This document shows, one piece after another, positions 13,293 through 20,914 of a DNA stretch of 64,000 bases (its first letter is position 1; each line of letters begins with the position of its first letter). The stretch comes from Paraphoma chrysanthemicola (Eukaryota > Ascomycota > Dothideomycetes > Pleosporales > Phaeosphaeriaceae): assembly GCA_020744225.1 (NCBI GenBank), contig JAGMWG010000005.1, forward strand, positions 248,001-312,000, written 5' to 3'. Below the pieces are notes generated by a model. It was given only the letters and a program-made list of their open reading frames with translations, did no database searches and was not told where the DNA came from. The position numbers were made by a program, and so were the translations under genes.

Positions 13293-13620
13293 TGTTAAGA
13301 TAGTAAACTTATAAAGATTAGAGTAGGCTAATTAGGTGTATAAGAGAGCTCTAGAGTTTATTTAAAGAGAATAAGTGTAGAGCAGGAGAGTAAGCTTAAG
13401 TAGTCTAGAGTAGATTATCTATCTTAGAATATTAAGTTAAATATAATAGAAGAGAAGCTCTTATTATAGTTATCTATATACTGTATAGATTCTATAAATT
13501 CTAAAGTTATCTTATAGTTCTAAGTGTAGTATATTATAAGATTCTATAGAATTCTAAACCTTAGCGTATACTAAAACTATAGAATTATAGAATTATGTAG
13601 TTAGTGCAAGGCTTACGTTA
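13293..13620 (-). repeat. LTR of the partly RIPed gypsy element, right copy, first segment
   Basis: Starts TGTTAAGATAG and aligns with 7,020-7,345. It is interrupted after CGTTA (13,616-13,620) by the intact chromovirus and resumes at 20,815/20,820. In element orientation this is the 5' LTR. The adjacent 13,281-13,292 reads, reverse-complemented, CTTTAAACACTA, which is a RIPed match to the CTTTGAACAC found after the 5' LTR of the intact chromovirus. Confidence 0.75.
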
Positions 13621-13780
13621 TGTTACGGTTGCCTCAGGAAGCAGACCGGAAGCAGCTAATTGTACTCCAATCAGACGCTGACGGGTTGCTGACAAGAAGC
13701 TCATGGAAACCAACCATCGATGCTGCGCCGCAGGGCTGCAGGTCACGTGACTTGATCAGTACGCTAGACCATGTTAGGTA

Positions 13781-13853
13781 CTGAGCAAGCTGAGCAGACT
13801 GAGCACTGAGCAGCACTGATCATACTGATCAACTGAGCACGACGTGCTCAGTT
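13781..13853 (+). promoter_or_regulatory. CTGAGCA array and palindrome in LTR U3 (putative operator)
   Basis: Five direct CTGAGCA copies (13,781, 13,790, 13,799, 13,806, 13,833) and one inverted copy (13,845-13,851). The last two form a perfect palindrome with 11-bp arms and a single central base at 13,831-13,853. Two CTGATCA variants lie between. The array ends 17 bp before the TATA box at 13,870 and is duplicated in the 3' LTR at 20,473-20,545. The layout suggests binding of a dimeric transcription factor, but binding is inferred only. Confidence 0.5.
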
Positions 13854-13869
13854 ACCCAGCCTCTCCTAG

Positions 13870-13875
13870 TATATA
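13870..13875 (+). promoter_or_regulatory. LTR TATA box
   Basis: TATATA within AGTATATAGAC, about 30 bp upstream of the hairpin at 13,884-13,906 and of the proposed RNA start near 13,900. Confidence 0.55.
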
Positions 13876-14122
13876 GACACAGACAATGAGCTCCTATGGC
13901 TCATTGTGTTCAACTTAGTATTCAATCTACAACTGGTTACTATTCGCACTCGACTCATAGTCCCCTCTATCTGCATCAGTGCACCTCCCTGCTCTTGATC
14001 ATCGTTCCCTCGATCTGTCTCATCAGCAATCCCGTCCGATTCTCCCTGACACTCCATCCCCGAGAACCAACCGTAGAACCTCAAGCACACGAAGCCCGCT
14101 TCCAACTTTAGGTCTCTTCACA

Positions 14123-14139
14123 CTTTGAACACCCTCAAG
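14123..14139 (+). other. Putative primer-binding site
   Basis: CTTTGAACACCCTCAAG follows the LTR directly and lacks the TGG that starts most tRNA-CCA-primed sites. Its core TTGAACAC (14,125-14,132) is the reverse complement of GTGTTCAA at 13,906-13,913, close to the expected RNA 5' end. This resembles the Tf1-type self-priming arrangement. The related degraded element keeps the same block as CTTTAAACAC, which supports a conserved function. Confidence 0.4.
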
Positions 14140-16302
14140 ATGAGTGACACAGAAATGGACACCCCGACCTCCGTTGTAGCCGGCAAAGCCGCTACCAAGG
14201 GACGAATCCCTGACAACTTCCACGGAGACCGGGCCATGCTCGAATCATGGATCATGCAATGGGACCTTTACTTCCATCTCTACGACACAATCGACGAAGA
14301 TAACAAGGTCGCCAACGTGGTCACTACCATGAAAGGAAAGGCGCTCAATTGGGCAACCCCGAAACTCAAACGGTACTTCGACAGCAGCGTACAAGACCCG
14401 GCTAACACCCGGATCGTCGAAGACTACGACGAGTTTAAAGAAGCCCTCAGAAAAGCATTCTCTATCGCCAAGGAACCAACCATCGCAGAAGGCAAAATCC
14501 AACGCCTCCGACAGACCCAGTCTGTAGGAGACTATGCCAACCTGTTCCAGCAATATTCCGAGCACACGGAATGGAACGACAAAGCCCTCATGCGAATGTT
14601 CCGACAAGGCCTCAAGTTCGGCGTCCGCAAAGAACTCATGCGCAGCGCAGCCAACATCGCTAGCCTGGACGATCTAATCGAGGAAGCCACCAGAATCGAC
14701 AACGAGCTACTCGAATTAGAGCTAGAGACCAACGCCTTCACTTCAACGCGCCAACAGGGCAAGCACAAGCAGTCCTACAAGCCCAAGGACTACAGGCCCA
14801 AGAAGCAATTCTACCCCAAGAAGACACCAGGATACTACGGATCTGGGGGGATCGAATCAATGGACGTTGACGCCATCGAGCATGGAAAGCCCAGTAACAG
14901 TTACAAGAAACCTATGCAAGGCAAACATAAGACCGGTGCAAAGGAAACAAGAACCTGTTACAATTGTGGCAAACCAGGACATTTGGCAAAAGACTGCCGA
15001 ATGAAGAATAAGGTCGTCAAAACGATCAATATGATCCAACACGACCAGAACGAGGAAACCGAGGCAGAATGGGATGTGATATCCAACCCCGACATGGGAC
15101 CAGATTCCCCTGCCTCAGACAGCGAGGAGGAAACTACGATCGAATTCTCTCGCATGGATCTCGGAGACGGCTACAGCCTAGAACCACCAATTGCCCGCAA
15201 TCCTACACCACACCCCGGGACGAAAGTCAAGACCACGTGGGATGACGGCACAACCCCGGCGCCAGAATCACCACCCTACTACCGGGACGTGGCAGACAAA
15301 CTTACATACACTCCACCAAAAAGCCCAACGCTAAAACGCGAAAACGCCACTTTGGCACAGCCAAGAGACGAGTACGCAACCCCTGTATGTGTATGGGAAA
15401 ACGACGAAACACACAGGCACGACTGGAAATGTAAGCAAGACACGAGACTAAGGAAGCGGTTCTTCCAACTTGACCCGGAAAGCGAGGAATTCACAGAATT
15501 CACGACAAAAAACAGCCAATGGATCCGGGAAAGTTTCCCACAACTTCCCAATATTATAAGGGAAATAAAAGAAGAAGACGAAGAAAGAGTCTTCTTAGAC
15601 CAGTGCTACGAAGCCATGAAACAATTACCGAATTGGGCAAAAATGGCCAACGACGGTCAAGCACTACTGGTACAACAAGACGAGGACTACGACACACCTC
15701 GCGACTACGCACCTCTAAGAGGCAAGGGGAAAAAGAGACACCCCCGACGTAGTAACCGACCCGAGCAGGGATCGGAAGGGAAAGACTGGGTAACCAAGGA
15801 ATGCAAAGCATACGAAGAAGCCAAGAAGGTCAACAACGACCCCGACAATGTCGTAATCACCCTGAGACCACTATATTTTATGGATCCAAGGAACCCACTC
15901 CACGCCAACATAAGCCATACGGCTTGTACACATGATTGGTGCCCAATACACCACTCCGATAAAGAAGCGACAGGATGGTTCCCGACCAGAAAATCTAAAT
16001 GCAAGTGGCAGTGGTTCGATTGCCCCAAGGATACATGTGAATTTCACCTCTGGGACAAACGAGCAACAGACACCTTCCCAGGCAGGAACTCACAAAAAGA
16101 ACAGACGCTCCGAATCCTAACAGTCAACGGAGAATGCCTCAACCAGATATGGCAATTATGCATGAACAGAGATTGCACCAGACACCGAAACGACAAAATT
16201 GCAAACGGATTCGAAGGCGAGAAGTCTTTTTTAGACCCAAATCAACCCACGAGTGGGAGTGCAACGACATTAACTCAGCACCACTCAACAAACTCCCAAT
16301 AA
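14140..16302 (+). CDS. gag: Gag polyprotein of chromovirus
   Basis: Structural capsid/nucleocapsid protein of 720 residues, starting at the first ATG in frame (14,140), 17 bp after the LTR. The first 200 residues match retrotransposon gag. A CCHC zinc knuckle (CYNCGKPGHLAKDC) lies at 14,958-14,999. An acidic, proline-rich linker follows. The C-terminal third is unusual: three copies of a C-x4-C-x2-H motif followed by DK-x-A and an F-x-G/T block begin at 15,925, 16,021 and 16,159. The last 169 bp overlap pol, and the slippery site is 69 bp before the stop. The tripled motif is not one I can assign to a named family. Confidence 0.9.
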   Translation: MSDTEMDTPTSVVAGKAATKGRIPDNFHGDRAMLESWIMQWDLYFHLYDTIDEDNKVANVVTTMKGKALNWATPKLKRYFDSSVQDPANTRIVEDYDEFKEALRKAFSIAKEPTIAEGKIQRLRQTQSVGDYANLFQQYSEHTEWNDKALMRMFRQGLKFGVRKELMRSAANIASLDDLIEEATRIDNELLELELETNAFTSTRQQGKHKQSYKPKDYRPKKQFYPKKTPGYYGSGGIESMDVDAIEHGKPSNSYKKPMQGKHKTGAKETRTCYNCGKPGHLAKDCRMKNKVVKTINMIQHDQNEETEAEWDVISNPDMGPDSPASDSEEETTIEFSRMDLGDGYSLEPPIARNPTPHPGTKVKTTWDDGTTPAPESPPYYRDVADKLTYTPPKSPTLKRENATLAQPRDEYATPVCVWENDETHRHDWKCKQDTRLRKRFFQLDPESEEFTEFTTKNSQWIRESFPQLPNIIREIKEEDEERVFLDQCYEAMKQLPNWAKMANDGQALLVQQDEDYDTPRDYAPLRGKGKKRHPRRSNRPEQGSEGKDWVTKECKAYEEAKKVNNDPDNVVITLRPLYFMDPRNPLHANISHTACTHDWCPIHHSDKEATGWFPTRKSKCKWQWFDCPKDTCEFHLWDKRATDTFPGRNSQKEQTLRILTVNGECLNQIWQLCMNRDCTRHRNDKIANGFEGEKSFLDPNQPTSGSATTLTQHHSTNSQ

Positions 16303-19300
16303 AGATCAAGGGAGTGAAGATGAAAGCATTGATGGATTCGGGATCCGCAGGCAACTGCATATCCCCCGACGCGGTCAAACGAGCTGGCCTCAAGACCAAG
16401 TTAAAAGAAAATCCATGTCACGTCCGAGTAGCTACCGGAGGAACAATGCCAGGACAGTCAGTCATTACGCACGAGACAACGACCGATGTCCACATCAACG
16501 GATACCGGATGAAGGTAACCCTAGACGTTCTAAGCTTGGCCGGCAAAGACGTCATATTAGGGCTTCCCTGGTTAAAGGATGTGAACCCCAGAATAGACTG
16601 GGTAAACAACACACTATCCTTCGACGGACATGTGGCCGCACATGGACCTCACCCTACGCACAAGCAGAGTCTAGTGGTAGAAGAGAAGATGATAAACGAG
16701 ATCACTTCGAATAAGACGCGCTACCAGAAAAGCAGAGCGGTCGGCCTGATGGACAAAATGAAAAAGGCCATGCAGGTTACGAAGAAAGAAGACGTTCTTT
16801 CACTAGTTCCGAAGGTCTACCACCGATGGAGACACATGTTTGAGAAACCCGCAGATCAAGCGGCGTTACCGGAACACAAACCATGGGATCACAAAATTGA
16901 TCTAGAAGAAGGCAAAGAACCACCCTTCTTACCGATATACGGACTATCGGAACCCCAACTGAAAGCAGTAAGGGAATACGTCGACGAAAACCTGGCCAAA
17001 GGATACATCCGCGAATCGGAATCACCGGCAGGATTTCCCATCCTCTTCGTACCAAAGAAAGATGGAAGTTTACGACTATGCGTCGACTATCGCAAATTAA
17101 ACGCGATGACACGAAAAAATAGATACCCACTACCAAACATCTCAGAGCTACGAGACCGACTCTCGAAAGCCAAGATCTTCACCTCGCTAGACTTACGCGA
17201 TGGGTACTATCAAGTCAGAATCAAGAAAGGAGAAGAATGGAAGACAGCGTTCCGAACAAGATATGGCCACTACGAGTACTGCGTTATGCCATTCGGATTA
17301 ACCAACGCTCCTGCAACCTTTCAGGCACTAATCAACAACGTACTAAGAAAGCACCTTGACATGTTTGTCATAGCTTACCTTGACGATATCCTCATATACT
17401 CGGAAAATGAGGAAGACCACGAAAAACACGTCAAGACGGTACTAGAATGCCTCGACAAACACAACCTACGCCTAAAACCGTCCAAGTGCAGTTTTCATAA
17501 GAAAGAACTGGACTTCCTAGGGCACACGGTAGGCATCCATGGAGTACGGATCAGCGAAGAAAAGATCCGCACTATCAAAGAATGGGCAGTACCAAGAAAC
17601 GTTAAAGATGTACAATCCTTTCTAGGATTTACCAACTTCAACAGAACGTTCATCAAGAACTACTCCCAAATCGCCATACCACTCACAAGACTTACACGAA
17701 AAGAAGTAACGTGGAGATGGGGCGAATCACAGCAGAAAGCGTTCGAACAACTCAAGCAGGCATGCATAGAGGAACCGGTACTCAAGATGTTTGAGCCAAA
17801 CAAACCATCCCGGTTAGAAACAGATGCCTCTGACCTAGCAATGGGCGCTACATGGACACAGCTACACGATGGGAAATGGCACCCGGTAGCATACTACTCC
17901 AAGAAGTTCAGTGGAGCAGAAGAAAGATACGATGTGCACGACAAAGAACTACTTGCTATAGTAGAAGCACTCGAACACTGGAAGATCTACTCGCACAGCA
18001 GCTCCGAGCTCGAGATCTTCACAGACCATAAGAACCTACAGTACTTCACAACGACGAAAGTACTCAACAGACGACAAGTCAGATGGTCAGAATTACTGGG
18101 AGAACACAAGTTCAAGATCACCTATACCCCAGGAAAAGACAACGGCAGGGCAGACGCCTTAAGCCGACGATACGACATTGCAGGCACAAAAACGATCGAG
18201 AAAGGCACCATCCTCAAAACCAATAACGATGGATCTCTTAGTGCTGCAATCGAAGTCAACAATATCATGATGATTACCATCGAAGTTCCTGAGGAACTAC
18301 AAGAAGCCATCATCCGAGATCATCACGACGACCCGATCCACGGACACCCAGGAGCATCACGCACCATGGAAATGATACAGCGCAATTACAGCTTCAAGAA
18401 CATGAAGGACAAGATAAGCGCTTACATCAAGAAGTGCGCTGACTGTCAGAAAAATAAGCACAGCACACATGCACCATATGGAGAAATGCAAGCCCTGGAA
18501 ATACCAGACGAACCATGGACCGATATCTCAATGGATTTCATCACAGGACTACCAGAATCACGGGACCCCGTGACCAACGTCATCTACGACGCTATACTAG
18601 TAGTCGTAGACAGGTTCACTAAAGCAATAGAAGTAATACCCTTCAGGAGGGATTACACGGCAAAACAATTAGGCCATGTCATCAACGACAGGGTAATCCG
18701 CTACCACGGAATTCCGAAGACAATCATAAGCGACCGAGATAAGCTGTTCACATCAAACTATTGGGCCACGCTCATGGGAGCAATCGGCATCCAAAGAAAG
18801 CTATCTACGGCATACCATCCGGAAACCGATGGACAAACGGAAAGAACAAACAGAACACTCAAGGCCTACCTACGAACTTACCTAACGCCGAAACAAGACA
18901 ACTGGGTATCGTTGTTACCTACAGCGCAATTGGCGCATAACAACAAAATATCAGAGTCAACGGGAAGAACACCGTTCTTCGCCAACCACGGAAGACACCC
19001 GCACCTCTTCGAAAGAACGCTACCCGGCCCAAATGCCGAAGCCGCACTACAGACAGCGGAAGAAATCAAGAGAACACACGAAGAAATGCGAGACCGCATT
19101 GAGAAGGCACAACGCCAAAGCATCTCATATGTTAACAAGAAACGAAAAACGGCTCCTCAGCTAAAAAAGGGGGATAAAGTGTACCTACTCACGAAAAACT
19201 TACGAACCAAACGACCAAGCAAGGGGCTAGATCACGTCAAAGTCGGACCGTTTTTAGTTCTCAAGAAAAATGGCCCTGTAACATATACATTGGATCTACC

Positions 19301-19592
19301 CAAGGACGCAAAAGTACACCCAAGGTTCCACGTCAAATTACTGGAACCAGCCGACCCCAACACACCGCTACAGCAAACCTTTCGCTATGCAACCGAAGAA
19401 GAAAACGAGTTCGAAGTCGAGAAAATCCTAGACCACCGAGACACCGAGCAGATCAAGCTGCGAGAATACCTAGTCAAATGGTTAGGATACGACAGCACGG
19501 AGAACACTTGGGAACCAGAACACAACCTCCAAAACTGCAAACAACGCATCAAAGAGTACTGGAAAAAGACAAAACGAAATCCCAACTACTAA
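16134..19592 (+). CDS. pol: Pol polyprotein: protease, RT, RNase H, integrase, chromodomain
   Basis: Open frame in -1 register to gag. The ATG at 16,134 is probably not used; entry by -1 frameshifting near 16,227-16,233 is more likely. In order: aspartic protease (MDSGSAG); RT with KKDGSLRLCVDYRKLN and the catalytic YLDDILIYS; RNase H starting ETDASDLAMGA and containing TDHKNL; integrase with an HHCC zinc-binding domain (H-x-H ending CADC); and a DDE core with D in MDFITG, D in ISDRDKLFTS and E in ETDGQTERTNR. A C-terminal chromodomain spans about 19,400-19,560 (VEKILDHR, YLVKWLGYDSTENTWEP). No interruptions. The chromodomain defines a chromovirus and fits targeting to H3K9-methylated heterochromatin. 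Confidence 0.95.
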   Translation: MPQPDMAIMHEQRLHQTPKRQNCKRIRRREVFFRPKSTHEWECNDINSAPLNKLPIKIKGVKMKALMDSGSAGNCISPDAVKRAGLKTKLKENPCHVRVATGGTMPGQSVITHETTTDVHINGYRMKVTLDVLSLAGKDVILGLPWLKDVNPRIDWVNNTLSFDGHVAAHGPHPTHKQSLVVEEKMINEITSNKTRYQKSRAVGLMDKMKKAMQVTKKEDVLSLVPKVYHRWRHMFEKPADQAALPEHKPWDHKIDLEEGKEPPFLPIYGLSEPQLKAVREYVDENLAKGYIRESESPAGFPILFVPKKDGSLRLCVDYRKLNAMTRKNRYPLPNISELRDRLSKAKIFTSLDLRDGYYQVRIKKGEEWKTAFRTRYGHYEYCVMPFGLTNAPATFQALINNVLRKHLDMFVIAYLDDILIYSENEEDHEKHVKTVLECLDKHNLRLKPSKCSFHKKELDFLGHTVGIHGVRISEEKIRTIKEWAVPRNVKDVQSFLGFTNFNRTFIKNYSQIAIPLTRLTRKEVTWRWGESQQKAFEQLKQACIEEPVLKMFEPNKPSRLETDASDLAMGATWTQLHDGKWHPVAYYSKKFSGAEERYDVHDKELLAIVEALEHWKIYSHSSSELEIFTDHKNLQYFTTTKVLNRRQVRWSELLGEHKFKITYTPGKDNGRADALSRRYDIAGTKTIEKGTILKTNNDGSLSAAIEVNNIMMITIEVPEELQEAIIRDHHDDPIHGHPGASRTMEMIQRNYSFKNMKDKISAYIKKCADCQKNKHSTHAPYGEMQALEIPDEPWTDISMDFITGLPESRDPVTNVIYDAILVVVDRFTKAIEVIPFRRDYTAKQLGHVINDRVIRYHGIPKTIISDRDKLFTSNYWATLMGAIGIQRKLSTAYHPETDGQTERTNRTLKAYLRTYLTPKQDNWVSLLPTAQLAHNNKISESTGRTPFFANHGRHPHLFERTLPGPNAEAALQTAEEIKRTHEEMRDRIEKAQRQSISYVNKKRKTAPQLKKGDKVYLLTKNLRTKRPSKGLDHVKVGPFLVLKKNGPVTYTLDLPKDAKVHPRFHVKLLEPADPNTPLQQTFRYATEEENEFEVEKILDHRDTEQIKLREYLVKWLGYDSTENTWEPEHNLQNCKQRIKEYWKKTKRNPNY
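16227..16233 (+). promoter_or_regulatory. Programmed -1 ribosomal frameshift site (T TTT TTA)
   Basis: The heptamer TTTTTTA sits in the gag frame as T TTT TTA (codons TCT TTT TTA), the canonical X XXY YYZ form. A -1 slip moves the ribosome directly into pol. Downstream, TGGGAGT at 16,254-16,260 can pair with ACTCCCA at 16,292-16,298. A short CCCA-CGAG-TGGG hairpin overlaps it, so a stimulatory stem or pseudoknot is plausible. Gag would stop 69 bp later without slippage. Confidence 0.75.
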
Positions 19593-19594
19593 CC

Positions 19595-20197
19595 TCACGA
19601 ATCAACGCCAACTACCGGTACGACACCACCAGCGTCCTCCGACTCCCAGAAATCCAGAGGGAACCCCTCAAAGGCTCCCCAAGTGGTAGGCGACAACTGC
19701 AAAGATAAACCAGCGGAAGGACCATCGAACGTCATGGTCTCCGTAGCCTCCTGTTCCTCCAGTTCCTGGATATTTCGCTCCTCCACGGCAATCGCATCGT
19801 CAGCGCGACGATCCAACAAATCCATTTGTTGCCGTAACCGCTCTTCTTTCGCTCGCGCGACACGCAACTCCTCAAGGGCCGCCTCATGCGCCTTGAAAGC
19901 AGCTTCCTGCTTATCGCGCGATTCTTGTATTTGTTTCTTTAACTTTTCCTTCTCCGCCGCCAGCCGCTTGAATTCGGATTGCGTGACCTTAACGTCGCAG
20001 CGCTGGCCGAGTCGATTGCAGACGTTGCATTTCCCCGAACGAACATGAACCCGACAAACGCGGTTCTTCGCAACACAAGTCGAACATTTCTGCACCATCT
20101 CTTCGCCAAAAACGTCAATAAAATCCGCAAGGTCGTAACGTCGCAAGGTACTTTCAGCCGGAGGTTTCTTGGGTCGTGAAGTGGGCTGCTTGGGCAT
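19595..20197 (-). CDS. Antisense accessory gene: Zn2Cys6-like cluster plus coiled coil
   Basis: 200-residue protein encoded opposite to gag-pol, ending 2 bp after the pol stop and starting 115 bp inside the 3' LTR. Cysteines at residues 38, 41, 48, 57, 60 and 67 give C-x2-C-x6-C-x8-C-x2-C-x6-C, exactly the spacing of GAL4-type binuclear zinc clusters, though with fewer basic residues than usual. Residues about 74-150 are a charged heptad-rich coiled coil, as in GAL4-family dimerisation. The tail (151-200) is acidic and aromatic, as in activation domains. A minus-strand TATA-like element (20,248-20,254) lies about 50 bp upstream of the ATG. A DNA-binding regulator acting on the LTR is the inference; another zinc-binding role is possible. 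Confidence 0.7.
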   Translation of the reverse strand: MPKQPTSRPKKPPAESTLRRYDLADFIDVFGEEMVQKCSTCVAKNRVCRVHVRSGKCNVCNRLGQRCDVKVTQSEFKRLAAEKEKLKKQIQESRDKQEAAFKAHEAALEELRVARAKEERLRQQMDLLDRRADDAIAVEERNIQELEEQEATETMTFDGPSAGLSLQLSPTTWGAFEGFPLDFWESEDAGGVVPVVGVDS

Positions 20198-20247
20198 GAT
20201 GGAACGAACGAAGGCTGACGGCCTCTTATGACGCGGGCACCACTCGG

Positions 20248-20277
20248 TTATAAAGCAGGCTAAGCCACGATCACGTG
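20248..20277 (-). promoter_or_regulatory. Putative promoter of the antisense gene (TATA and CACGTG)
   Basis: Read on the minus strand, TTTATAA (20,248-20,254) lies about 50 bp before the antisense ATG, and the palindrome CACGTG (20,272-20,277) about 20 bp further upstream. The same CACGTG core occurs in the LTR at 20,434-20,443 (GTCACGTGAC). The CTGAGCA array of the 3' LTR (20,473-20,545) is about 280-350 bp upstream of this gene. Confidence 0.4.
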
Positions 20278-20294
20278 ACTCGAGGACGAGTCTC

Positions 20295-20309
20295 GAAGGG
20301 AGGAGGGGA
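20295..20309 (+). other. Polypurine tract
   Basis: GAAGGGAGGAGGGGA ends 3 bp before the 3' LTR, where plus-strand DNA synthesis primes in LTR retrotransposons. Confidence 0.8.
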
Positions 20310-20312
20310 TAG

Positions 20313-20814
20313 TGTTACGGTTGCCTCAGGAAGCAGACCGGAAGCAGCTAATTGTACTCCAATCAGACGCTGACGGGTTGCTGACAAGAAGCTCATGGAA
20401 ACCAACCATCGATGCTGCGCCGCAGGGCTGCAGGTCACGTGACTTGATCAGTACGCTAGACCATGTTAGGTACTGAGCAAGCTGAGCAGACTGAGCACTG
20501 AGCAGCACTGATCATACTGATCAACTGAGCACGACGTGCTCAGTTACCCAGCCTCTCCTAGTATATAGACACAGACAATGAGCTCCTATGGCTCATTGTG
20601 TTCAACTTAGTATTCAATCTACAACTGGTTACTATTCGCACTCGACTCATAGTCCCCTCTATCTGCATCAGTGCACCTCCCTGCTCTTGATCATCGTTCC
20701 CTCGATCTGTCTCATCAGCAATCCCGTCCGATTCTCCCTGACACTCCATCCCCGAGAACCAACCGTAGAACCTCAAGCACACGAAGCCCGCTTCCAACTT
20801 TAGGTCTCTTCACA
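20313..20814 (+). repeat. 3' LTR of intact chromovirus
   Basis: 502 bp, matching 13,621-14,122 by eye, followed by the target duplication CGTTA (20,815-20,819). Contains the second copies of the CACGTG palindrome, the CTGAGCA array and the TATA box. Confidence 0.95.
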
Positions 20815-20819
20815 CGTTA

Positions 20820-20914
20820 TTATTAGTTCTAATATACTAACCTCTTAGGTTGTCTATACTCTATTACCTTTCTATTCCTTATAACTGCTGTATTTCTAAT
20901 CTTAGTTTATAATA
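20820..20914 (-). repeat. LTR of the partly RIPed gypsy element, right copy, second segment
   Basis: Continues the LTR interrupted at 13,620 and matches about 7,346-7,441. The outer chromovirus RT frame resumes at 20,915. Confidence 0.7.

Larger units (their letters stand above)
13621..14122 (+). repeat. 5' LTR of intact chromovirus
   Basis: 502 bp, TG...CA. U3 contains the palindromic E-box-like GTCACGTGAC (13,742-13,751), a CTGAGCA array (13,781-13,851) and a TATA box (13,870-13,875). An 8-bp hairpin (CAATGAGC/GCTCATTG, 13,884-13,906) lies at the expected start of transcription. The 71-codon open frame inside it recurs in the other LTR only because the LTRs are the same sequence. Confidence 0.95.
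13621..20814 (+). mobile_element. Intact Ty3/gypsy chromovirus with an antisense accessory gene
   Basis: A 7,194-bp element with 502-bp LTRs (13,621-14,122 and 20,313-20,814) that look identical by eye. Both start TGTTACGG and end TTCACA. The 5-bp target duplication CGTTA lies at 13,616-13,620 and 20,815-20,819. It encodes gag, pol (protease, RT, RNase H, integrase, chromodomain) and an extra gene on the opposite strand before the 3' LTR. A polypurine tract precedes the 3' LTR. It is not RIPed although embedded in RIPed DNA, and with indistinguishable LTRs it is a recent insertion. Confidence 0.96.
7020..20914 (-). mobile_element. Partly RIPed Ty3/gypsy element on minus strand, split by a younger element
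   Basis: Bounded by direct repeats of about 422 bp: left LTR 7,020-7,441, and right LTR 13,293-13,620 continuing at 20,820-20,914 after the nested chromovirus. Without the insertion it is about 6.7 kb. Orientation is minus: the polypyrimidine complement of the polypurine tract (CTATCTTCTTCTTTCTTTC) follows the left LTR at about 7,442, and the primer-binding-site complement precedes the right LTR at about 13,281-13,292. TG and CA dinucleotides are reduced but still present, so RIP is less complete than in the outer element. An unusually long 16-bp repeat (ATAATATCTTAATTTT) flanks it at 7,004-7,019 and 20,915-20,930. Confidence 0.8.

Noticed and set aside
13896..14111. 71-codon frame seen twice (also 20,588-20,803)
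   Set aside because: It is duplicated because it lies in both LTRs. It contains the R/U5 region and has no protein features.
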